In this document: in pieces, positions 8,999 through 18,489 of the stretch
How the letters are laid out: each line of letters begins with the position of its first letter
Numbering within the stretch: position 1 is the stretch's first letter
Source of the DNA: DATLFA01 sp039915945
GTDB lineage: Bacteria; Actinomycetota; Acidimicrobiia; Acidimicrobiales; WLNW01
DNA length: 64,000 nt
Direction: 5' to 3'
Assembly: GCA_039915945.1 (NCBI GenBank)
Contig: JBDSMH010000019.1
Span: 86,408-150,407 of the forward strand
Notes under the pieces: generated by a model
What the model saw: the letters and a program-made list of their open reading frames with translations, nothing else
Database searches by the model: none
What the model was told of the DNA's origin: nothing
Translations under genes and position numbers: made by a program

Positions 8999-10711
8999 AT
9001 GGCCAGAGCACGATTCAACGTCGTTGCCGGACTACTCGTACTGACAGCCCTTGTCAGCGCGGGTTGTGGTGACGACAAGGCGGCCGAGCCCGACACGGGG
9101 ACACCTAACTCGACCGTGTCGGCGGGTACGACGCCGTCCACGACCACCACCTTGGCGCCGAAGGACGGTGGCAGCATCACCCACGGCGTCTTCTCGGAGA
9201 CTGCAGGTCTCGATCCGGCCGTTACGTTCGGCGGCGGCGCCACGGGTACGACCGAGGTCGGCGCGATCTTCGACACGATCATGCGCTACGACACGGACAA
9301 GAAGGCGTTCGTCCCGCAGATCGCCGAGTCGCTCAATTCACACGCGGACTTCAGCGAGTGGACGCTGAAACTGCGACCGAACGTGAAGTTCACCGACGGT
9401 ACCGACTTCGATTCCGATGCCGTCGTCTTCGGTATGAAGCGACACGTGCAGTACGGCTCACGCGCTGCCGCACTCGTCGCGCAGATAAAGGACTACACCG
9501 TCGTCGACAAGGTGACGCTCAAATTCACATTGAGCGCGCCGTACTCCAACTTCCCCTACGTACTCGCGTTCACGCCGGGAATGATCCCGTCGCCTACCGC
9601 GGTCAAGGCGGCCTGCAAGATCGGCCAGCCCGACGAGATCAAAGTGATGACGCAGTGCCCGTTCAACCTGAACCCGGTTGGTGCCGGCCCGTACATGATC
9701 GACAAGTTTCTGCCGAAAGAATCGATCACCCTCAAGCGCAACGCCGCCTACTGGGGTGGCAAACCCCACCTCGACTCCATCAAGTTCGTGACCGTCGGTT
9801 CCTCACAAGCGGTGCTCGAAGGTCTGAAGTCGGGCACGCTGCAGATGGGCTACATGCGCGAGCCCGAGCCGGGCAAGATCGCCTCCGAGGACGCGACACT
9901 CGGTACCTACCTCAACTTGGTGTGGGCCGGCAATGGTCTCGTGCTGAACAACGGCAGGGTCAATTGCAAGGGCGGCCTGCCGGCAGCGGTGTGCGCAGGC
10001 AAGGCCGATGGCATCGTCGAACTCGACACGCCCACGAAAGACCTGCGAATCCGTCAAGCGATCTCGTTCGCCATCGACCCCAAGGTCATCGACACACGGG
10101 CACAGAACAACACTGGTTTCCCGGGCGGATCGTTCTTCCAGACCGGCTCGAAGTGGAAGTCGTCCGCACCGGTCAACACCTATGACGTCGAGCAGGCGAA
10201 GAAGCTCGTGCAAACGGTCAAAGCCGAAGGCAAGTGGGACGGCTCGGTGCGGTTGAACTGTTCGACGTCGCAGGCGAACATGTCGATCGCGGTGCAGACA
10301 TTGCTCCAAGCCGCGGGCTTCAACGTCAATCTGAACAACGGCCAAGAGACCGCGGCGCAGATCAACACCATCACGAATCAAAAGCAGTTCGACGTCGGGT
10401 GCTGGGGCTTCAGCATGGCCGACGAGGCGCCCGAAGTGATCTTCAGCTTGGCGTTCAACGCGGCCGCCGCCGGCAACTCGATGAACCATCAGATCACCGA
10501 CATCGATGCGCAGTCGAAACTGATGCGAGAGGCCAAAACCGACGCCGAGAAGCAGGCGGCACTCGACAAGATTCAGGACATCTGGCGGGCGCAGGTGCCG
10601 TCGGTGATCACGGGCGCCACGCCCGAACGCATCGTCTGGCGCAAGACCGTCCACGGCATCACGCCCAACGTGGCCTCGACGGTTCTCTGGCACAACGTCT
10701 GGGTCGAGTAA
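8999..10711 (+). CDS. ABC transporter substrate-binding lipoprotein, family 5 (peptide/nickel type)
   Basis: This 570-residue secreted lipoprotein has an N-terminal signal, hydrophobic core GLLVLTALVSAGC and lipobox VSAGC at about residues 19-23. A Thr/Ser/Pro linker follows, then a periplasmic-binding fold of the DppA/OppA class starting GGSITHGVFSETAGLDP. Such proteins capture peptides or other bulky solutes for an ABC importer. No permease or ATPase gene of that importer is nearby, so it is an orphan; a paralogue at 18535 shares the same opening pattern. The start is fixed by AGGGGGATC just before ATG 8999. In this setting the ligand may be the growth substrate of the catabolic genes (inference). 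Confidence 0.93.
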   Translation: MARARFNVVAGLLVLTALVSAGCGDDKAAEPDTGTPNSTVSAGTTPSTTTTLAPKDGGSITHGVFSETAGLDPAVTFGGGATGTTEVGAIFDTIMRYDTDKKAFVPQIAESLNSHADFSEWTLKLRPNVKFTDGTDFDSDAVVFGMKRHVQYGSRAAALVAQIKDYTVVDKVTLKFTLSAPYSNFPYVLAFTPGMIPSPTAVKAACKIGQPDEIKVMTQCPFNLNPVGAGPYMIDKFLPKESITLKRNAAYWGGKPHLDSIKFVTVGSSQAVLEGLKSGTLQMGYMREPEPGKIASEDATLGTYLNLVWAGNGLVLNNGRVNCKGGLPAAVCAGKADGIVELDTPTKDLRIRQAISFAIDPKVIDTRAQNNTGFPGGSFFQTGSKWKSSAPVNTYDVEQAKKLVQTVKAEGKWDGSVRLNCSTSQANMSIAVQTLLQAAGFNVNLNNGQETAAQINTITNQKQFDVGCWGFSMADEAPEVIFSLAFNAAAAGNSMNHQITDIDAQSKLMREAKTDAEKQAALDKIQDIWRAQVPSVITGATPERIVWRKTVHGITPNVASTVLWHNVWVE

Positions 10712-10720
10712 GCATTGCGG

Positions 10721-11596
10721 ATGGCTGAATTTCAACTGTTCCTACCGCAGATGCGCATGAGCATGCCCGACCTGGTCGCGCGGGCGCGTGCGGCCGAGCG
10801 CGGCGGCTTCACCGGCATGGCGCTCATGGATCATTTCGCACCACCGCTGGCCGAGGCGCACGACATGTATGAGGCGATGGCAACTGCCGGATGGCTGTTG
10901 AGCGCCACCGAACGCCTCAAGGTCAGCCATCTCGTGCTGTGCGACGCGTTCCGCCATCCCGCGATGCTCGCCCGCCAGGCCGTCACCCTCGATCACGCGT
11001 CTGGCGGCCGCTTCGAGCTCGGCATCGGTTGGGGATCGGTGCCGACCGAGTTCGAACAATTCGGCGTGTCACCGCGCGTCGCGTCGAAGCGCGTCGCCCG
11101 GTTCAAAGAATCACTCGATGTCATCCAGGCGTTGTGGACCGGCGAATCCGTCGACTACTCCGGCGAGTACCACACGCTCACCGCGGCGCTGCAGCGTCCG
11201 ACGCCACTCGCGAAGCTTCCGATCGTCATCGGCGGGGCGGGCGAACGAACGCTGCAGGCAGTGGCCAAGCACGCCGATTGGTGGAACCTGCCGATCTACG
11301 CGCTCGACAAACTCGACGAACTGCGGCCACTCGCCGGTACGGCGCGCGTTTCCACACAGGAGATGATCGGCTTCGTGCCGAGCGAGAGCGAACGGGCGAC
11401 CGTCGTCGCGACGGCCGAGAAGCGCTTCGGCGCAACGGGCATGGGTAAGTCGATGACCATCGGTGACGCGTCGCAGTTGCGCGAGCACTTCGCCGAGCGC
11501 GAAGCGCAGGGCGTCGAACGCTTCTACATCTGGTTCCTCGATTTCGCGAAGCCCGACACGCTCGCCGCGTTCGGCCGCGACGTCATCGGCGCGTAA
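10721..11596 (+). CDS. LLM class (F420-dependent type) oxidoreductase
   Basis: A luciferase-like TIM-barrel protein of about 291 residues. It opens AEFQLFLPQMRMSMPDLVAR and carries MDHFAPP, a GRFELGIGWGSVP motif near 100 and PIVIGGAGERTL near 170, all typical of F420-dependent monooxygenases and reductases. These use reduced F420 (or FMNH2) to oxidise or reduce small organic compounds. The alternative in-frame TTG at 10715 would add two residues; I favour ATG 10721. It follows the binding lipoprotein by about 9 bp and is convergent with the crotonase at 11655. The substrate is unknown. Confidence 0.9.
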   Translation: MAEFQLFLPQMRMSMPDLVARARAAERGGFTGMALMDHFAPPLAEAHDMYEAMATAGWLLSATERLKVSHLVLCDAFRHPAMLARQAVTLDHASGGRFELGIGWGSVPTEFEQFGVSPRVASKRVARFKESLDVIQALWTGESVDYSGEYHTLTAALQRPTPLAKLPIVIGGAGERTLQAVAKHADWWNLPIYALDKLDELRPLAGTARVSTQEMIGFVPSESERATVVATAEKRFGATGMGKSMTIGDASQLREHFAEREAQGVERFYIWFLDFAKPDTLAAFGRDVIGA

Positions 11597-11654
11597 TTCG
11601 CCGGAGTCGAAGTCCGCGCGGCAAGTTCTGTTCTTAGCGCCACCGTCTTCAACT

Positions 11655-12449
11655 TCAGCGGCCGAGGAAGACCGGGGGTCGTTTCTCGGCGAACGCCTGG
11701 AGTGCCTCGGGAAGATCGGCCGTCGCCAAGTTCACGGATTGCGACACGGTCTCGGCCTCGAGTGCCTGGGAGAGCGACGCGTTCACCGAGTTGTCGAGCA
11801 TCCGTTTGGTCATCGACAACGCGAGCGGAGGGCCCTTGGCGATCTGCGTCGCGATCGTCGCGACGGCCTCGTCCAACTCGGCGACCGACACCACCTCGTT
11901 CACGAACCCCAACTCCATTGCACGCGCCGCCGTGATGATCTCTGCGGTGAATGCGATGCGCTTGGCCTGATGCAACCCCATGCGCCGCGCCAGCACCCAC
12001 GACGTGCCGAAGTCGAGGCTCAGCCCGAGGCGCGCGAACGCCAGAGAGAACCGCGCCCGGTCGGAGCACCACAAGAGGTCGGCCGCCAGCGCGAGACCGA
12101 AGCCCGCGCCGATGGCAACGCCGTCAACCTTGGCCACGACCGGTATCGGACAATCGTGCACCGCGGTCACGACAGTGGCGAGATCGCGCATACCGGCAAA
12201 ACCGCCACGCTCGAAACCGCCGCCGCTCGAACCACCCAGTGACCCACCGATGTCGGCACCGGCGCAGAACTCGCCATTGGCGCCCGTGAGGATGGCGACG
12301 CGTGCATTGGAGATCGCGATGTCGCGGAACGCATCGCGAATGCCGATCCACATGTCCATCGTGCACGCGTTCTTCTTTTCGGGACGATCGAGTGTCACCG
12401 TGGCGACGTGATCGACGATCTCGAGACGGACGTTTTCGGTACTGCCCAA
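11655..12449 (-). CDS. enoyl-CoA hydratase/isomerase family protein (PaaG-like features)
   Basis: A 264-residue crotonase. The CoA/oxyanion motif GANGEFCAGADIGG is clear. The first hydratase Glu is replaced (GAGFGLALAAD), and the segment ARLGLSLDFGTSWVLARRMG has the Asp-containing pattern seen in PaaG-type delta-isomerases, so a double-bond isomerase is more likely than a hydratase. A longer frame extends upstream, but a GGAGG 5 nt before TTG 12449, together with the start of homologous sequence (NVRLEIVDHVATVTLDRP), sets the start there. The gene begins 19 bp after the GntR stop and is cotranscribed with it and with the amidohydrolases upstream. Confidence 0.87.
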   Translation of the reverse strand: MGSTENVRLEIVDHVATVTLDRPEKKNACTMDMWIGIRDAFRDIAISNARVAILTGANGEFCAGADIGGSLGGSSGGGFERGGFAGMRDLATVVTAVHDCPIPVVAKVDGVAIGAGFGLALAADLLWCSDRARFSLAFARLGLSLDFGTSWVLARRMGLHQAKRIAFTAEIITAARAMELGFVNEVVSVAELDEAVATIATQIAKGPPLALSMTKRMLDNSVNASLSQALEAETVSQSVNLATADLPEALQAFAEKRPPVFLGR

Positions 12450-12468
12450 CGTGGCCTCCGGGTTCAGA

Positions 12469-13335
12469 TCAGTCAGGTGGGCGGGCGAAGAAGTCGAGCA
12501 CCATCGGTGGCTCGCGGTTCTTGAAGAGCGCCGCGCCGGCAGCCGCGAGATGGCGGCCCCAGTACTCTTCGGCCTCTTCGCTGCGGCCTTGCCCGATGAG
12601 CGATACCAACTCTTCGTGGGCCCGGACGCCACGACGACGCGCGTGCAGCGTTGGCGTGGAGCTCTCTTCGATCGCGCCCGCGATCGTGCGCTCGATGACC
12701 TCGCGCAGCATCTGCGCGAACAGCAACAACGCCCGATTGCCGGTGAGCTCGATCAGCGTTTCGTGGAAGGCGGTGCTCGCACGCGCGTAGGCCGGCGGAT
12801 CGTCGAGCGATCGCCGCTCGTCGTCGATTCGTCGCGTCAACGTCTCGGCGGCGCGCCGCGGATCGGTCGATGCCAGCAGCCGGACCGCCGGCGGCTCGAC
12901 CATCGCCATCGCTTCGTAGACCTCCGTCGCCGGCGTGCCACTCAGGGCCAGCAGAAGCCCGTAGTACCGAGACGCGAGCTCGACGCGGGGTCGGTTGACG
13001 ACCACGCCTCCGTTCGCGCCGCGCACGATCGTGATGAGCGACTCGGTCTCGAGGATGCGAAACGCCTCGCGCAGCGTGGGCCGCGACAACCCGTAGCGGG
13101 TCAGAAGCTCGTTCTCGGGACCGAGGTGCTCCCCGAACTTGAGTTCCCCGGTGATGATCTGCCGGCGCAGCCGGGCGGCCACGATCTCGGCTGCCTTGGG
13201 GACACGCACGACCTCGTTGCCGAGTCGGGGCGCAACGCCCTCATCATCGTCATCGGCCTTGGGCGCACCCTTAGCCATCGCCAAACCGCTGCCATCGGAC
13301 ATCCACGGCGTGGAGCGTAGATCCTTCCGCATCAC
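12469..13335 (-). CDS. GntR family regulator, FadR/FCD subfamily
   Basis: A 288-residue transcription factor. A winged-helix DNA-binding domain lies near residues 47-113 (IVAARLRRQIITGELKFG, then LLTRYGLSRPTLREAFRILE). An all-helical FCD effector domain follows at about 125-270 and includes STAFHETLIELTGNRALLLF. FCD domains bind carboxylic acids with a metal, so the effector is likely an acid or acyl-CoA intermediate of the local pathway. The first about 40 residues form an Asp-rich, poorly conserved extension. It overlaps the upstream amidohydrolase stop by 4 bp (GTGA), and a later ATG could be the true start. It probably controls its own operon. Confidence 0.9.
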   Translation of the reverse strand: MMRKDLRSTPWMSDGSGLAMAKGAPKADDDDEGVAPRLGNEVVRVPKAAEIVAARLRRQIITGELKFGEHLGPENELLTRYGLSRPTLREAFRILETESLITIVRGANGGVVVNRPRVELASRYYGLLLALSGTPATEVYEAMAMVEPPAVRLLASTDPRRAAETLTRRIDDERRSLDDPPAYARASTAFHETLIELTGNRALLLFAQMLREVIERTIAGAIEESSTPTLHARRRGVRAHEELVSLIGQGRSEEAEEYWGRHLAAAGAALFKNREPPMVLDFFARPPD

Positions 13336-14495
13336 AGGCCCAGGAGCTCCCGTGCGTTGTCCCGCATCACTCGCATCACGGCATGTTCATCGAAGCCCTC
13401 GAGTTCGAGCGCGAAGGACTGCGGGTCGGCCAGACCCTCGCCGTGGGGCCAATCGGAGCCGAACAGCACATGCTCGACGCCGATCAGATCGGCCAGTGCC
13501 GCGAGATCTTCTTCGCAGTACGGCGTGACCCAGACATGAGCGCGCACGGTTTCGAGCGGATCCTCCGAGAAGGCCGACGGCGTTTGGTTCGCCAACTTGC
13601 GCATTCGCTTGACGAGCAGTTGGACCCAGTCGGACCCGTTCTCGATGCTGGCGACCTTGAGTCCGGGGTGGCGGTCGAAGACCCCGTGCACGATCAACGA
13701 ACCCATGGCGTCGTGGATGGCGCGATCCGATACGAGCAGCTTGCTCAACGCATCGTTGAAGAACGGCTCGTAGACCTCGGGACCACCCCATGCCGCGGCG
13801 TAGCGGTTGTACCCGCTGTCACCGAGGTGGAAAGCCGCCGGCACACCCGCCTCGGCCAGCACCGCCCACACGCGATCGTGTTGCGGATCACCGAGTGAAC
13901 GCGACCGCCCGTTGGGGCCGGGAACCGGCGCGGGACGGATGTGAACCAGGCGGGCGCCCCGCTCGATCAACGACGTCGCTTCGGCTTCGGCCGCGATCGG
14001 ATCGGCGAGCGAGAGCATGGGCGCGGCGAAGATGCGCTGATCGAAGGCAAAGCCCCAATCGTCCTCGAGCCACCGATTGAAAGCGGACAGCGACGCCATC
14101 GTGGCGTCGATGTCGAGCCGGAGCGCCTCTTCGACGCCGCAGCCCATCGTGGGGAACAAGACGATGGCGTCGAGGCCTTGGCCGTCCATGACCTCGAGGC
14201 GAGCCTCACGGTCGCGATACTCGGGGTGGATCGGCTCGACCTTGCTCAGCGAACGCGGATCGACGCCGGGCGGCACCTGTCCCCGAAACAACAGATCGAC
14301 ACAACCGGGAACGATGACGGGGTCGAACGACGGGTTGGGGATGAAGCGGTTGACCTTGCCCCCCGCGACGATGACCGGACGGCCGCCGTCCATCAGCACT
14401 CGCACGCCCCGCCGGCGGAACTCGGGATCGAGGTGCCGGGTGAAGGCATCGAGCGACTCGTAGTAGTGGTTGTCCGCGTCGACCGGTCGCATCAT
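13332..14495 (-). CDS. amidohydrolase family 2 (metal-dependent hydrolase/decarboxylase) protein
   Basis: This TIM-barrel protein of about 387 residues belongs to the amidohydrolase-2 (ACMSD-like) group, which hydrolyses C-C or C-N bonds or decarboxylates using one metal ion. The start reads RPVDADNHYYE, a Asp-x-x-His variant of the usual DxHxH metal motif. The C-terminal metal ligand region is FGSDWPHGEGL, with another His in AAFHLGDSG. Several ATG codons compete; a GGGGGAG 4-7 nt upstream favours ATG 14495 or 14492 over the one at 14519. It lies 53 bp after a second amidohydrolase and just before the GntR gene. Clusters of such proteins are common in actinobacterial terpenoid and steroid catabolism; the reaction here is unknown. 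Confidence 0.87.
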   Translation of the reverse strand: MMRPVDADNHYYESLDAFTRHLDPEFRRRGVRVLMDGGRPVIVAGGKVNRFIPNPSFDPVIVPGCVDLLFRGQVPPGVDPRSLSKVEPIHPEYRDREARLEVMDGQGLDAIVLFPTMGCGVEEALRLDIDATMASLSAFNRWLEDDWGFAFDQRIFAAPMLSLADPIAAEAEATSLIERGARLVHIRPAPVPGPNGRSRSLGDPQHDRVWAVLAEAGVPAAFHLGDSGYNRYAAAWGGPEVYEPFFNDALSKLLVSDRAIHDAMGSLIVHGVFDRHPGLKVASIENGSDWVQLLVKRMRKLANQTPSAFSEDPLETVRAHVWVTPYCEEDLAALADLIGVEHVLFGSDWPHGEGLADPQSFALELEGFDEHAVMRVMRDNARELLGL

Positions 14496-14548
14496 CACGC
14501 TCCCCCGTTCCTTTCGCATGTTACCGCAATCCTCTAGATCTTTCCGAC

Positions 14549-15754
14549 TTACGACAGGTAGTCCAGGCCAAGCAGGCGGATCGCGTTCGTCCGCACGAGC
14601 TTGGTGACCGTTTCGTCCGAGAGCCCGCTCATGATGTCCAAGGCGACTGCTTTGGTGTCGGGCCACGTGGAGTCCGAATGCGGATAGTCGACCTCGAACA
14701 TGACGTTGTCGACGCCGCACGAGTCGAGCGACGCCAGCCCATGCCGGTCGCGGAAGAAGCAGCCGAAAACCTGCCGGTAGTAGAAGGTGGACGGGGGTTC
14801 GGTGGCTTCGCGGGGGCCGCCGATCCACGCGCGGTGTTGCAACCACACGTCATCGGCCCGCTCGAGCAGGTACGGAATCCAACCGATCTGACCCTCGGCG
14901 TACATGAGCCGCAGTCCCGGAAACTGGGCGAGCTTGCCCGAGAAGAGAAAGTCGGCGAGCGAGTTCATGCAGTTGCCGAACCCAATGGTCACGTTGACAC
15001 CGAGCGGCGCATCGCTCGATGTAGCCGGCATCTTGGTGCCGGACCCGATGTGAAGGCACAGCACGGTAGAAGTCTCCGCGCACGCCGCGAAGAAGGGATC
15101 CCAGTAGCCGCTGTGAATGCTGGGCAGACCTAGGTACGGCGGGATCTCGCTGAATGCGACTGCCCGCACACCACGCGCCGCGTTGCGCCTGATCTCGTCG
15201 GCGGCGAGTGTCGCGTCCCACAGCGGCACGAGGCACAGCGGGATGAGACGACCTCCACTGTCACCACACCACTCTTCGACCATCCAGTCGTTGTAAGCCT
15301 TGACGCAGAGCAGCGCGAGATCGCGGTCTTTCGCCTCGAGGAACGTTTGGCCGCAAAAACGTGGGAAATTCGGAAAGCACAGCGACGCTTCGGTCCAGTT
15401 GCGATCCATGTCGATCAGCCGCTCGGCCACGTCGAAACAGCCGGGCCGCATGTCGTCGAACGTGGTGCCGGTCATCGTCATCTCGTCACGAGGCCGGCCG
15501 GCTGCGGTGACCGCACGCTTGAGCGACTGCGTCAGATCTTCGTAGACCCAGTAGTCGACCAACGGTCCATCGGTGCCCGGCCGCTCGACGTAGCGCGCCC
15601 CCTCGAGGCGCAACTCCCCCGCAGGGAGACGCACCACGCGCGGGCCGCTGTCGCGCACCGCGGCGGGCAGACGGTCTGCCCACACGGTGGGCGGCTCGAT
15701 CACATGGTCGTCGACGCTCACGATGAGTGGCATGTCTCGGCGCGGCGTTGTCAT
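14549..15754 (-). CDS. amidohydrolase family 2 protein
   Basis: A 401-residue amidohydrolase-2 TIM barrel, opening PLIVSVDDHVIEPP, where DDHVIEP replaces the usual DxHxH pattern as in a large actinobacterial subgroup. A mid-barrel His occurs in TVLCLHIGSGT and the C-terminal ligand region is FEVDYPHSDSTWP. A GGGGGATG precedes ATG 15754. It is the first gene of the - strand operon continuing through the second amidohydrolase, GntR and crotonase. A metal-dependent hydrolase or decarboxylase for a cyclic catabolite is the best guess; the altered metal motif means metal content should not be assumed. Confidence 0.87.
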   Translation of the reverse strand: MTTPRRDMPLIVSVDDHVIEPPTVWADRLPAAVRDSGPRVVRLPAGELRLEGARYVERPGTDGPLVDYWVYEDLTQSLKRAVTAAGRPRDEMTMTGTTFDDMRPGCFDVAERLIDMDRNWTEASLCFPNFPRFCGQTFLEAKDRDLALLCVKAYNDWMVEEWCGDSGGRLIPLCLVPLWDATLAADEIRRNAARGVRAVAFSEIPPYLGLPSIHSGYWDPFFAACAETSTVLCLHIGSGTKMPATSSDAPLGVNVTIGFGNCMNSLADFLFSGKLAQFPGLRLMYAEGQIGWIPYLLERADDVWLQHRAWIGGPREATEPPSTFYYRQVFGCFFRDRHGLASLDSCGVDNVMFEVDYPHSDSTWPDTKAVALDIMSGLSDETVTKLVRTNAIRLLGLDYLS

Positions 15755-15795
15755 GGCGCGTCATCCCCCGCGGGTTGGTCCGGCAACGGCCGCCG

Positions 15796-15825
15796 GATAT
15801 AGCTAAATAGATTAGAGGCTTTCAA
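15796..15825 (-). promoter_or_regulatory. predicted promoter of the amidohydrolase-GntR operon
   Basis: On the - strand TTGAAA (15825-15820) and TATATC (15801-15796) are separated by 18 bp in the only AT-rich part of this intergenic space. The -35 sits inside an imperfect dyad (AGAG...CTCT, 15814-15830) that could be the GntR operator. Confidence 0.42.
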
Positions 15826-15852
15826 TCTCTCACGCGGCCGAGTTCAAGCCGC

Positions 15853-17561
15853 TCAGCCGGCGAGCGGCGTGAGCAGTCGGATCGCGTCGGCGCCGATCGT
15901 GGGGTCGAGCCGGCCCTCGCCCCGCCATTTCTGCACGTCGTCGATCAGGTCACTCGCCTTGTCGGTGACGTGATGATCCGAATCGGGATGCTTCGCACGT
16001 TCGTTCTGGAGGTCAACAAGTTTGCCCAGCAGATTCGAGCCTCGATCTCCGTACGCGTCCGGGTTCGGCGCCAGCTTCGCAATCAATGCGGGGATCGAGT
16101 TGACCGTCGCGGTCGGAGCGGTCGTCGGCGGGATCGTCGCCGGCACCGTAGGGGGCGGGGTCGTCGGTGTCGTCGTGGGTGGCGGAATTGTGATCGGCAC
16201 CGCGGACGCGAGTCGAGTCGTCGGCGGCGCCGCGATGCCGGTACCGCGCCGGTCGATCGTCGTCGGCGTCGCCACGTCGCTCAGCGATGGCGGCGCATCG
16301 TCGGCGCGTACCGGTTGCGCCGCCGAGCCGTCCTGTCGAGGTGCGAGCGTGGTCGGGGCCGATTGGTCGATCTGCATCGCGGCGGCCCCTACCGGCGGGC
16401 TCGATTGGTGGCTCGCCGCGGTGACCGGCCCCGCGATGAGCAGCCCGGTGACCGCGACGCTGGCCATCGCCGAACCACCGGTGTTCGCCAAGGTCGTGAT
16501 GCCGTAACCCCACGCTTCGGGCGCCTTCGCGCTGGCGGTCAGCGCGTTGCCGAGAAATGGCACATGCGCGAGCGACGCCAGTGCACCGCCGGCGCGCCGC
16601 AGCTTCGGAAGTGAGATGTTGAGGAATGCCCGCACCATTTCGGGGCTGAAGTGCGTCCCCGAACACCGCGTCAGTTCCGCCCGCGCGTCGGCGAGTGACA
16701 TCGCGGACTTGTAGGAACGCACGGCGGTCATCACTTCGAACGAATCGGCGACTGCGAGCATGGCCGCGGCGCGGGGAATGTCGTGGCCGGCGAGTTTGAG
16801 CGGGTAGCCGGTGCCATCCCACCGTTCGTGATGTCCGCCGACGGCATGGACCCATTCGCCGAGCCAGTCGGCAACCGGGGCGACGAGCTCGGCTCCGGCC
16901 GCCGGATGGTTCTGGAGGATAGCCCACTCGGCGCTGTCGGGCTTGCCTCGTTTGTTGAGTATCTCGGTGGGCACGGTGATCTTGCCCATGTCATGGATCA
17001 ACGCGGCCCATTGCAGCTTTTGTCGTTCGTCGAGGTCAAATGGAGTTCTTCGCCGAGGAGCTCGGCATACAGGCGAACCCGCTCGGAGTGGCCCCGGGTA
17101 CGTCGATCGTGTGCGCCAATGGCCGTCGAGAGCAACACCAACTGCTCGGCTGCTTGTGCTCGATCGGCGGACAATCCATTCGTGCGCACGTCGAGCAGTT
17201 CGCGCTCCATGCGCTTGCCGCTGCCGGCCTTCAGCGCCATCTTGAATCGCGACGGCGTGCGGTCGGGAAACACCAGCGAGAGCCGCAGCAGCGTGGAGAG
17301 GGGCAACAGACGCCGGCCCCCGCGTTCGACGATCGTGATCGTCGTCATCGAAATCGCGGCGATGATCACGACACGCAGGATCGCGCACCGCCACGACGAC
17401 GCCGGCGGCAACATGATGGCCAAGGCGATCGATACTGCCGCCGCGAGCACCATCGGGGCCAAGGCGATCGACCATTTGAGCGACTTGGCGACGAGTGCGC
17501 GACCAGCCCACCCCTCAGCCGAGGGCGGATCGGTCTCCGTGCCCGTCAGGCGTTGCTTCAA
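15853..17561 (-). pseudogene. membrane HD-GYP domain protein, single-base frameshift
   Basis: Two overlapping frames together encode one HD-GYP protein of about 570 residues. The first (from TTG 17561, GAGGG 9 nt upstream) has two membrane segments (SIALAPMVLAAAVSIALAI and RVVIIAAISMTTITIV) and the start of the HD domain (IGAHDRRTRGHSERVRLYAE). After HSERVRLYAELLGEELH the reading must move to the frame beginning FDLDERQKLQWAAL near 17040, where a TTT run seems one T short. The second frame carries LIHDMGKI and WDGTGYP, the HD and GYP catalytic motifs, then a membrane segment and a long Pro/Thr-rich tail. HD-GYP proteins hydrolyse cyclic di-GMP. It could be real decay or a homopolymer sequencing error; the rest is undamaged. 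Confidence 0.82.
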
Positions 17562-17575
17562 CGCGATAACCCCTC

Positions 17576-17593
17576 GTCGAAAGTTGTTTCGAC
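17576..17593. promoter_or_regulatory. perfect 7-bp inverted repeat abutting the HD-GYP ribosome site
   Basis: GTCGAAA (17576-17582) and TTTCGAC (17587-17593) form a perfect dyad around GTTG. On the - strand it ends at the base before the GAGGG Shine-Dalgarno of the HD-GYP gene, so it could be an RNA hairpin controlling translation or a repressor site. Confidence 0.5.
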
Positions 17594-17759
17594 ATCGCGA
17601 GCGGGCACCCTGAGCGGTGCCGGTGAGCAACGCAGAAATGATCCCCGTGGACCAGGCTGAAGGCCCTAGCTCTGGTGGTGCTCGCCCGCTCTCACGGGCT
17701 CACATGGCGATGGCAGCGCGGGCAAGCGCCGTGTCATCGACGACCGCCACAGTGAGCGA

Positions 17760-18476
17760 ATGGACCAACCGAAAGATCCCATCGCCTCGCTCGGCAACAT
17801 CGTCACCGTATGGGCGCACCCCGACGACGAGACCTACCTGGCCGGCGGCCTGATGGCGATGGCTCGAGCGCAGGGCGCCCATGTCACGTGCGTGGTCGCG
17901 ACGGATGGTGATTTCGCCGACTCGCCGGCTGATCGTCGATCACGCGGTCGCCTCCGACTCTGCGAACTCCACAGTGCGCTCGACGTGCTCGACGTACACG
18001 ATCGCGAGTTCATCCATCTGCCCGATGGCGGCTGCTCGCACGTGGACGACAACGGGCCCGTCGACGCGATCGCGCAAGTGCTCGCGAGTCGTGCGCCCGA
18101 CACCGTCATCACGTTCGGACCGGACGGCTTCACCGGTCACGGCGACCATCGAGCGGTGTCGCGTTGGACGATCGCTGCCGCCCGCCGGGCCGTGCCGGCA
18201 AGCCGGATCTTGCACCCGACGACCACCGCCACCCGACTCGTCGAGGACCGCGACATCGTCGATCACCACCCCATCTTCGACGACGGGCTTCCCGTCACCC
18301 ACGGCCCGGACACTCTCGCGCTCGCACTCGAGTTGCCCGAGCATTGGCTCGACAAGAAAGTGCGGGCGCTGCGCTGTCACGACAGCCAGACGCGATGGTT
18401 GATCGAATCGATCGGAATCGTTCGCTACCGGCGTTGGGTGGCGGCGGAACACTTCGTGAACGCTGCGCCATATTGA
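17760..18476 (+). CDS. PIG-L family deacetylase (LmbE-like)
   Basis: A 238-residue zinc-dependent deacetylase of the PIG-L/LmbE/MshB fold. The metal motif AHPDDE is at residues 19-24, and the second metal His lies in TGHGDHRAVSRW near 123-133. The family removes acetyl groups from N-acetylglucosamine-type substrates, for example in mycothiol and bacillithiol synthesis, but many members have unknown targets. The length and motifs are complete. It is divergent from the HD-GYP gene across 198 bp and convergent with a binding-protein gene, from which a strong hairpin separates it. I see no evidence tying it specifically to mycothiol. Confidence 0.9.
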   Translation: MDQPKDPIASLGNIVTVWAHPDDETYLAGGLMAMARAQGAHVTCVVATDGDFADSPADRRSRGRLRLCELHSALDVLDVHDREFIHLPDGGCSHVDDNGPVDAIAQVLASRAPDTVITFGPDGFTGHGDHRAVSRWTIAAARRAVPASRILHPTTTATRLVEDRDIVDHHPIFDDGLPVTHGPDTLALALELPEHWLDKKVRALRCHDSQTRWLIESIGIVRYRRWVAAEHFVNAAPY

Positions 18477-18489
18477 CGGCAGAACGCGA

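Noticed and set aside
10715..10720. TTG 10715 as the LLM start
   Set aside because: It would add only two residues and has no better ribosome site than ATG 10721; left as an alternative.
17594..17759. Cyclic-di-GMP riboswitch before the HD-GYP gene
   Set aside because: I could not find the conserved GEMM core or tetraloop receptor; only unspecific hairpins are present.
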